From CAZDAW01 sp964503685 (GTDB lineage Bacteria > Chloroflexota > Anaerolineae > Anaerolineales > Anaerolineaceae), in NCBI GenBank assembly GCA_964503685.1, contig CAZDAW010000042.1:1-27075 (forward strand): DNA of 27,075 bases. The letters run 5' to 3'. Below, piece after piece: positions 21,908 through 27,075 of this stretch; within the stretch, counting starts at the first letter, position 1, and the number at the start of each line of letters is the position of its first letter. The notes under the pieces were generated by a model. That model made no database searches and was not told the DNA's origin. It saw only the letters and a list, made by a program, of their open reading frames with translations. A program made the position numbers and the translations under genes.

Positions 21908-23089
21908 TTAATGAATTAATCCAAGTTTCTTACCTACTTTTTCAAAAATTTCCAATACACGATCAAGCTGCTCGTCGGTGTGGGTTGACATGTAGCTTGT
22001 ACGCAACAATTGGTGTCCTTGGGGAACTGCCGGAGATATAACTGGATTGACGAACACGCCGTTTTCAAACAGCGTTTTCCACATGAGAAAAGTCATCTGG
22101 TCGTCGCCGATAATGATCGGGATAACGGGAGTGACCGATTTTCCGATGTCGAATCCCAGGCTCTTGAATCCGGCGCGCATTTTATCAGCCTTGCGCAACA
22201 CACGTTCGCCGAGGTCAGGCTCTTCGCGCATGACCTGTAGGGCGGCCAGAGCGGCGGCGGTGTTGGCAGGAGGAATACTGGCGCTGAAGATAAGCGAACG
22301 GGCAAAGTGTTTGATATAGTGAACCACGTCCTCGTCGCCGGCGATGAAACCTCCTAATGAGGCGAAGGATTTGCTGAATGTGGACATGATCAGATCAACC
22401 TCTTTGGTCATGCCAAAGTGGGCAACTGTTCCGTGTCCCTGGCCTAAAACGCCCATGCCATGGGCATCGTCCACCATGAGGCGCGCGCCATATTTTTTCG
22501 AAATTTTCACCAGATCAGGTATCGGCGCCAGATCGCCTTCCATGCTGAAGAGTCCATCCACTACGAGCAATTTACCGGGTTGCTCGCCGATGCTTTGCAG
22601 GACTGTTTCCAGGTGTTCCATATCGTTGTGCCGAAAACGCTCGATCTTGCCGTAGCTCAGGCGGGCTCCATCAACGATACTGGCGTGGTCGTCCTTATCC
22701 AGGATGACCACGTCGCCGCGGGAAACCAGCGCGCTGACGGTTCCCAGGTTTACCTGCATACCGGTCGAGAAAACCAGGGCAGAGTCCTTGCCCACCCATT
22801 CGGCTAATTCATGCTCCAGTTGTTCGTGCATCTCGAGTGTGCCATTTAAAAAACGGGAGCCGGTGCAGCTTGTGCCGTAGCGTTGGATTGCCTGGCAGGC
22901 TGCTTCTTTTACTTTGGGGTGCGTTGTCAGTCCCAGGTAATTGTTCGACCCGCACATAATCAGGCGATGACCCTTGAACTCAACTTCAGTACCTTCGTTT
23001 TCAGATAATGGAATGAAATAGGGATAAAAACCTTGTTTGATAGCCTCCTTTGCTTCAATGAATTTTTGACATTTTTCAAAAATATCCAT
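21908..23089 (-). CDS. Serine palmitoyltransferase-like alpha-oxoamine synthase
   Basis: PLP enzyme of 393 residues that condenses an amino acid with an acyl-CoA or acyl-ACP. Marks: YGTSCTGSRFLNGTLEMHE (71-89), DKDDHASIVDG with H135, VDGLFSMEGD (177-186), VDDAHGMGVLG (206-216), and the Schiff-base lysine K240 in STFSKSFASLGGF (236-248). The STFSKSxASLGGF form, the length and the lipid neighbours favour serine palmitoyltransferase (3-ketosphinganine synthesis). Glycine C-acetyltransferase (kbl) and BioF are the close alternatives, but no tdh or bio gene is nearby. The start at 23089 is chosen because AAGGAG (23101-23096 on this strand) lies 6 nt before it; an upstream ATG at 23113 lacks a ribosome site. 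The gap to the GNAT-like gene contains a repeat element. Confidence 0.85.
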   Translation of the reverse strand: MDIFEKCQKFIEAKEAIKQGFYPYFIPLSENEGTEVEFKGHRLIMCGSNNYLGLTTHPKVKEAACQAIQRYGTSCTGSRFLNGTLEMHEQLEHELAEWVGKDSALVFSTGMQVNLGTVSALVSRGDVVILDKDDHASIVDGARLSYGKIERFRHNDMEHLETVLQSIGEQPGKLLVVDGLFSMEGDLAPIPDLVKISKKYGARLMVDDAHGMGVLGQGHGTVAHFGMTKEVDLIMSTFSKSFASLGGFIAGDEDVVHYIKHFARSLIFSASIPPANTAAALAALQVMREEPDLGERVLRKADKMRAGFKSLGFDIGKSVTPVIPIIIGDDQMTFLMWKTLFENGVFVNPVISPAVPQGHQLLRTSYMSTHTDEQLDRVLEIFEKVGKKLGLIH

Positions 23090-23225
23090 CAATGACTCCT
23101 TAAATAATTTCAACGGGAATGACCCCGTAAAACCCGAATCTTATATTTTGGATGAAAACGACTTTACTGAAAAGGACAACCGGCTGGCAGAGATGTGATT
23201 TCAGGAAAGTCATAAAACCAATCGG

Positions 23226-24029
23226 TTAAGACTGGTGAGGTTTTTTGGCGAAGACTAATCCTTTGTTTTCTTTATGACGCTTATTCCCGCGTTTCTTCTG
23301 AGCAATCATCCGATTTTCTTTTTCCCGCCGCGCCTCAGTGCGCTCTGTCTTTTTTATCAAACCGTCAATTTTTGCCTGAGCGCGGGCTTCCTGAATGGCG
23401 TTGGTAACGAAGAGATAGAGTAATAAAAAGATGACAAGGCCAACGATTACATTGAACAGCAGAAAATTCCCAAACGGAAGCTGTATGCTGGGGTTGCCAA
23501 AAAAGTAAATGATGGTATTGGTCAGAATGGCGATCGCGCGGATTTCAGTCGGTCCGAATTTTGAATCGGATATCCTGAAAACGCCATTCACCAAAGCCAT
23601 TAAAAATGCCAGGATGGAAACCATGAAATAGGCGACCAGCGCCAGGCTGGCGATTTGAAAATCTACATAGGGTGAGAGGCCAATCCCAAGGAAGATGAAT
23701 GTTTCAGCTACGACATCAATGACGTGATCAATGAAGAAACCATAATGCGGCCTTTCGATGCGCCGGTAGCGGGCCAGTGTTCCATCAAGGCTGTCGCCGA
23801 ACCAGTTAAGAAGGAAGCCGAAACTTGCCAGCCATAAAAAATTATGGTTGTAGTTCGTCAGCCAGTAACTGGCAAAAATGAGGATGGCGGCGAATAACCC
23901 GGTGCCGGTCAACAGGTCTGGAGTCACCCAAGAAGGCATATGCCGCGCCAGCCACGCCAGGGCAGGCCGTTCCAACGGGCCGAGCAGAATATCGTTTACG
24001 CGCTTATGATTTTTGGGGTCAAATGACAT
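23226..24029 (-). CDS. CDP-alcohol phosphatidyltransferase
   Basis: Membrane enzyme of 267 residues that transfers a phosphatidyl or phospho-alcohol group from a CDP-linked donor. The signature D-x2-DG-x2-AR...G-x3-D-x3-D is complete: D79, D82, G83, A86, R87, G97, D101 and D105. The Arg-to-Gly gap is nine residues, not the usual eight. About six hydrophobic segments follow the amphipathic N-terminus. The C-terminus (about 220-267) is a long Lys/Arg-rich tail, probably cytosolic. AAGGAA lies about 7 nt before ATG 24029. It sits between the DegV gene and the serine palmitoyltransferase-like gene. The alcohol substrate cannot be read from the sequence; inositol phosphate or glycerol phosphate are both possible. 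If it makes phosphatidylinositol, that could feed an Aur1-like enzyme. Confidence 0.9.
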   Translation of the reverse strand: MSFDPKNHKRVNDILLGPLERPALAWLARHMPSWVTPDLLTGTGLFAAILIFASYWLTNYNHNFLWLASFGFLLNWFGDSLDGTLARYRRIERPHYGFFIDHVIDVVAETFIFLGIGLSPYVDFQIASLALVAYFMVSILAFLMALVNGVFRISDSKFGPTEIRAIAILTNTIIYFFGNPSIQLPFGNFLLFNVIVGLVIFLLLYLFVTNAIQEARAQAKIDGLIKKTERTEARREKENRMIAQKKRGNKRHKENKGLVFAKKPHQS

Positions 24030-24119
24030 AGTTTATTCCTTTGTTAGTGACAATCAATAGAGTAGGTAAATAGTAGATAAGGACCCGTAAGAAGTTATCT
24101 GTTAACCATATAACACCAT

Positions 24120-24977
24120 TCACTGTGATTGGTTATTACTATTTATAAAGAAACTTACACCGATAGCTTTTGGGCCGGTATGTACCAGTATGGCGGGGGG
24201 GGCGTGGCAGATAGGAATGTCGGTAATTTTGAGGGAGCGGCTGAAGTCGTGTGCAATTTGCTGCGCTTCTGTCTCCGCGTCGCCGTGCATGATGCTGAGG
24301 TGCGCTTCCTGATTTTGAGGGCATTCCTGGGCGATGATTTCTTTTAATCGGGCCATCGCACGTTTCTCTGTTCGCTGGTTTTCGAAAGGCTGGGTAAGGC
24401 CCTCTTTTAACGTCAGGATCGGTTTAATTTGAAGCAAACTCCCGGCCAGCGCTTGCGCTCCGCCGATCCGTCCGCCTTTGTAGAGATATTCGAGGGTATT
24501 GACGAGAAAGAACACCCGTCCTCTGGATGCCATCTCCACAATTTGTGAAACTATTATATCAGGATTCAGCCCACTTTTTGCCCATTCGATTGCTTTCAGG
24601 ACAATTGCACCCAACCCGCTGCCCACCAGACCGGTATCGATAAAACGGATGTCAGCGCCAGGAAAATCTTTGGCTGCTACTTGAGCGCTGCGCAATGTGC
24701 CGCTGAGTTTATCGGAGGGGCAAATGACGATGATTGTCGAATCGCTATCGAGAAATTGCTGGTAAATGGGGGTATAGAGCGCAGGAGACGGCGCGGCTGT
24801 TTTGGGCAGTACACGGCTTGAGCGTAACTTTTCCAGAAAACTGATTGAATTGATCTCTGTATCGTCACGATAAGTTCTATCGTCGAAGATGATCATTTGC
24901 GGTAAAAAACCGATCCCTTTCTGGGCAGCCAGACTAGGGTTTATGCATGAGAGTGTATCGGCAATGATTTTTACCAT
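24120..24977 (-). CDS. DegV-family fatty-acid-binding protein (FakB-like)
   Basis: 285 residues of the DegV fold, which holds one fatty acid. In Firmicutes such proteins (FakB) present fatty acids to the kinase FakA. Visible: VKIIADTLSCINPSLA (2-17, the N-terminal strand and loop), PKTAAPSPALYTPIY at the position of the usual TSQPSP loop, CPSDKLSGTLRSAQVAA for the usual ISSxLSGTYxSA, FIDTGLVGSGLG, and a C-terminal HTGPKAIGVSFF (the HxGPGxxG motif). The loop has TAAPSP where TSQPSP is common. AAGGAAT lies before ATG 24977. No fakA gene is in the window. Its place beside lipid enzymes and a phospholipase suggests handling of released or exogenous fatty acids. Confidence 0.92.
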   Translation of the reverse strand: MVKIIADTLSCINPSLAAQKGIGFLPQMIIFDDRTYRDDTEINSISFLEKLRSSRVLPKTAAPSPALYTPIYQQFLDSDSTIIVICPSDKLSGTLRSAQVAAKDFPGADIRFIDTGLVGSGLGAIVLKAIEWAKSGLNPDIIVSQIVEMASRGRVFFLVNTLEYLYKGGRIGGAQALAGSLLQIKPILTLKEGLTQPFENQRTEKRAMARLKEIIAQECPQNQEAHLSIMHGDAETEAQQIAHDFSRSLKITDIPICHAPPAILVHTGPKAIGVSFFINSNNQSQ

Positions 24978-25104
24978 GAGATTCCTTTGCTAAAATGGCA
25001 AGAAATGCCTTCTAAAGATAAACGGGTTACTGTTATGGCAAATGGCTGCTGAAGTTGTCCAGCCGTTTTACTGACAGGGCAATCAAAAATTGATGGCATG
25101 ATCT

Positions 25105-25998
25105 CTATGATGAGGCTATCTTGTTATAGCCTGGTATCCAGGATTGCCACCAGGCGCGGCGTTTAGCCCGTATGTTTTTGATTTCGAGGTGGGCGATGCG
25201 GTAACCGCTTTCGATTAATTCGTTTGTGTGGCGAAAAACCCACAACGGCACCGGTTCAAATGTTTCCAGACGGATGTAATGGACAGGTATCTGACGCGCC
25301 CGGGCAAGAGCCAGTTCCAATTGCGCCTGACGGTGTTCTATCGTTTCAATTATTTTCATCACAAAGGGTTGGAAACCGCGTAAATCGCCGATGGCGCGAA
25401 ATGGGTCGATCAAATGCAGGGCAATGATTTCAGCGGCGCCCAGGTTGATGGCTGCTTCGATGGGCAGATTACTGACAAATGCGCCATCGATCAGCGTCAT
25501 GTTGTTGCTGTCGATCGGACGAATCCAGGGTGGTAGGGCGGCTGAAGCGATGACGCCATCCAAAATATTGTGATTCGGATCGACGCCAAAGATAACAGGC
25601 CTTTCATTCTTCAAGTCAGTGGCGACTGTGTATAACTCAACGTCCCGGATTTCTTTGAAATTCATTGTGGTTGAAAATCCATGCGCTTCGAAAAACCGTT
25701 TGAAGCGGGTGAGTATAGAGCCGTCTGAATGGTCAAACATGGAGCGCACATTGAGCCAAAGAGAACGCGGCGACATGATATCTTCTTCGGTGGCGTCTTT
25801 CCAGGCCTGAACGAGCAATTCGAGGCCTTCGCGGTTGACTCCTTTCATCGCCAGAAAGGCTGAGTTGATTGCCCCGATGGATGTACCGACCAACATATCG
25901 GGGTAGATATCCGCTTCGAATAAGGCGCGAATTGCGCCAACCTGAAGAGCGCCTAACGAACCACCTCCGCTCAGCACAAAGGCGAGTTTTCGCTTCAT
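25105..25998 (-). CDS. Patatin-like phospholipase
   Basis: Serine hydrolase of 297 residues, likely releasing fatty acids from lipids. The Ser-Asp dyad is present: oxyanion loop LSGGGSLGAL (9-18), nucleophile S40 in VGTSIGA (37-43), and D171 in LIDGAFVSNLP (169-179). The usual Arg/Lys in GGGxRG is Leu here. The start is set at 25998 because AGGAG lies about 7 nt upstream inside the tetR end and the ATG overlaps the tetR stop by 4 nt. An in-frame upstream ATG at 26043 would overlap tetR by 49 nt and lacks the patatin N-terminus. Co-transcription with the TetR regulator implies that the regulator controls it. The C-terminal part (IRAKRRAWWQSW) is basic and aromatic, which may aid membrane contact. 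Confidence 0.93.
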   Translation of the reverse strand: MKRKLAFVLSGGGSLGALQVGAIRALFEADIYPDMLVGTSIGAINSAFLAMKGVNREGLELLVQAWKDATEEDIMSPRSLWLNVRSMFDHSDGSILTRFKRFFEAHGFSTTMNFKEIRDVELYTVATDLKNERPVIFGVDPNHNILDGVIASAALPPWIRPIDSNNMTLIDGAFVSNLPIEAAINLGAAEIIALHLIDPFRAIGDLRGFQPFVMKIIETIEHRQAQLELALARARQIPVHYIRLETFEPVPLWVFRHTNELIESGYRIAHLEIKNIRAKRRAWWQSWIPGYNKIASS

Positions 25999-26615
25999 GG
26001 TTGCACTCCTTTTAGAAACAAATGGACCGACTCCCGAATCCATGCTTTTTGATCGATCTCGGTGAAGCGGCTTCCGAAGAGCAAGTCCTGTGTGAGAAGG
26101 TGAGTGATCATCATCCCCATGAAGGCCCGTGCGGTAAGAAAAGCGTCTTCCAACGGTCGGATTTTACCGGTTGCAACCTGCTCGTTTAAGTAATCGGCAA
26201 TGATTTTATTCCCTTTCAGGATAATGTCCCGGTATAGCGTTTCTGCATGTTCAGGAAAGCGGCAAATGTCGCTTAATACCATTCGTAAAAGAGGGACATA
26301 GCTCTGAGAGTTTGCATAGAAATTTTCGGCAATCTGGGTGAGTACATTTTCGATGGATTGTTGATCCGTACCGTTTAAATCGGTCAGGTGGTTGATGAAT
26401 GATCTTTCAAATAAGATGGCATTGAAAATATCGTCTTTACTTTTGAAGTAAAGGTAGAGTGTGCCTTTGGCGATACCTGCTTTTTGAGCGATATCATCGA
26501 CATTCGTTCCAACAAAACCTTGCTGGCTGAAGAGCTGAAGAGCAGCATCCAGGATTTGTTCGCGGCGGTTATGGCGGTATTGCTCGCGATTCTCGACAGA
26601 AATCTTTGGTGACAT
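25995..26615 (-). CDS. TetR-family transcriptional regulator
   Basis: 206 residues. The N-terminal helix-turn-helix domain is at about 17-65: RREQILDAALQLFSQQGF (17-34), VDDIAQKAGIAKGTLYLYFK (39-58) and SKDDIFNAIL. The C-terminal ligand-binding half has a FabR/FadR-like layout (LLRMVLSDICRFPE, GKIRPLEDAFLTARAFMG). It is the first gene of a two-gene unit with the patatin gene (ATGA overlap). A 38-bp perfect palindrome lies over its promoter at 26623-26660, so it most likely represses itself and the phospholipase. The ligand may be a fatty acid or acyl-CoA, judging from the neighbours; this is inferred. Confidence 0.95.
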   Translation of the reverse strand: MSPKISVENREQYRHNRREQILDAALQLFSQQGFVGTNVDDIAQKAGIAKGTLYLYFKSKDDIFNAILFERSFINHLTDLNGTDQQSIENVLTQIAENFYANSQSYVPLLRMVLSDICRFPEHAETLYRDIILKGNKIIADYLNEQVATGKIRPLEDAFLTARAFMGMMITHLLTQDLLFGSRFTEIDQKAWIRESVHLFLKGVQP

Positions 26616-26622
26616 CTCACGC

Positions 26623-26660
26623 CCTATAATAATGACTGACTATTCAGTCATTATTATAGG
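26623..26660. promoter_or_regulatory. TetR operator: perfect 17-bp inverted repeat
   Basis: The arms CCTATAATAATGACTGA (26623-26639) and TCAGTCATTATTATAGG (26644-26660) are perfect complements around CTAT. The core TGACTGA-N4-TCAGTCA is typical of TetR-family sites. The outer arm overlaps the -10 box of the minus-strand promoter. Confidence 0.88.
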
Positions 26661-26682
26661 ATCAGCATGATCCGTTTGTCAA
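26653..26682 (-). promoter_or_regulatory. Consensus promoter of the tetR-patatin unit
   Basis: On the minus strand, TTGACA (26682-26677), an 18-nt spacer and TATAAT (26658-26653). Both hexamers are perfect. The -10 box lies within the operator palindrome, so repressor binding would block RNA polymerase. The leader to ATG 26615 is about 30 nt. Confidence 0.88.
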
Positions 26683-26792
26683 CTGATTTATGTCATGTTT
26701 AATTCGATTTGTGGGAAATCAAATTATCTTCTATCAAAGGTGAGTTACTATTATCCCACTAATATAATTCCTTTTTTATCATGGGTCCTATC

Positions 26793-27075
26793 TTATAAAA
26801 TTTGTTTGCGTAAAATTTCCAATCCATCTTTATCGGTGATAAAAATATCATTCTCAACCGCATATTTGACAGCGTCCGCTGAAAATCCCGATCTGGAAGC
26901 AAACCAGGCGCGGGCTCTTCGTTCTTGGGCATGCTTAAGGAGCTTTTCAAGTTCCTTGGTCCCTGCTCGCTTGTTGCGCCATTTTACTTCAACAACCCAG
27001 CGTTCTTGACCCACACCAATTGCATCCAGTTCGATTTGTCCATCCGGCGAAACCTCATCCTTTACATCCTTGAAA
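26793..27075 (-). CDS. PD-(D/E)XK nuclease-like protein, 5' end outside window
   Basis: The frame is open from the right edge down to a TAA at 26795-26793. About 93 C-terminal residues are visible. DGQIELDAIGVG followed by ERWVVEVKWRNKR gives the D...ExK core of restriction-endonuclease-like folds (LD, then E-V-K). HAQERRARAWFASRSGFSADA, then a short end IFITDKDGLEILRKQIL, resemble the C-terminal nuclease domain found in Mrr-like proteins or behind archaeal-type ATPases. The upstream domain is not visible, so the full architecture is unknown. It points left, toward the tetR promoter region, with about 110 bp of unremarkable AT-rich DNA between them. Confidence 0.7.
   Translation of the reverse strand, partial: FKDVKDEVSPDGQIELDAIGVGQERWVVEVKWRNKRAGTKELEKLLKHAQERRARAWFASRSGFSADAVKYAVENDIFITDKDGLEILRKQIL

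Noticed and set aside
21908..23089. Glycine C-acetyltransferase (kbl) or BioF assignment for the oxoamine synthase
   Set aside because: The motifs are shared, but there is no tdh or biotin gene nearby, and the STFSKSFASLGGF form with the lipid-gene context favours SPT. A tree would be needed to settle it.
1..27075. CRISPR arrays, tRNA and rRNA genes
   Set aside because: No regularly spaced repeats with unique spacers, no cloverleaf with a TTCRA arm and no rRNA-like stretch were seen by eye on either strand. A tRNA scan would be decisive.

Overview
The window looks like a chromosomal segment of a bacterium, most likely from the Chloroflexota (Anaerolineae-like). This is inferred from the mix of families: a CspA-type protein, a TL5/CTC-type L25, TrmI, a tandem UshA-like enzyme with a FIMAH-type tail, and DUF4430/ECF genes under a B12 riboswitch. 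No rRNA or other definitive marker is present. Most genes are moderately GC-rich. Three stretches are visibly AT-richer and look acquired: the left-edge hypothetical gene, the GxxExxY cassette at 2073-2660, and the DNA methyltransferase at 4140-5636.

Layout. 1-900 holds an unrecognised partial gene, a transposase remnant and dispersed repeats. 917-4036 is a tRNA-thiolation unit: a cysteine desulfurase, mnmA and a small membrane protein. A 588-bp cassette bounded by inverted repeats and carrying a GxxExxY gene splits the desulfurase from mnmA. 4140-5636 is a solitary DNA methyltransferase. 5683-7142 is trmI overlapping a CoA-type Nudix hydrolase. 7222-7810 is a broken beta-propeller gene. 7927-8329 is a cold-shock gene with its own promoter, a leader hairpin and a terminator. 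8371-9221 is the minus-strand L25 gene with promoter and terminator.

9374-15579 is one coherent transcription unit for corrinoid uptake. It runs promoter, cobalamin riboswitch, two tandem terminators, a secreted protein joining a DUF4430 (transcobalamin beta-like) domain to an alpha/alpha-barrel-like repeat domain, a membrane-anchored DUF4430 protein, an ECF S component, EcfT, and a fused double ATPase EcfA. The two exported proteins resemble the parts of animal intrinsic factor/transcobalamin and may capture B12 for the transporter. 15609-19822 is a separate unit for a large secreted double 5'-nucleotidase.

19890-26660 is a minus-strand block centred on lipids. In transcription order it encodes a TetR regulator with a perfect 38-bp operator, a patatin phospholipase, a DegV (FakB-like) fatty-acid-binding protein, a CDP-alcohol phosphatidyltransferase, a serine palmitoyltransferase-like enzyme, a large GNAT-like protein and a PAP2/Aur1-like phosphotransferase. 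The last four together suggest synthesis of a sphingolipid with a phospho head group (for example inositol phosphoceramide). That is an inference from family membership and gene order. The right edge cuts a PD-(D/E)XK nuclease-like gene.

The two best candidates for little-described systems are the intrinsic-factor-like B12 operon and the putative sphingolipid cluster. The inverted-repeat GxxExxY cassette comes third.
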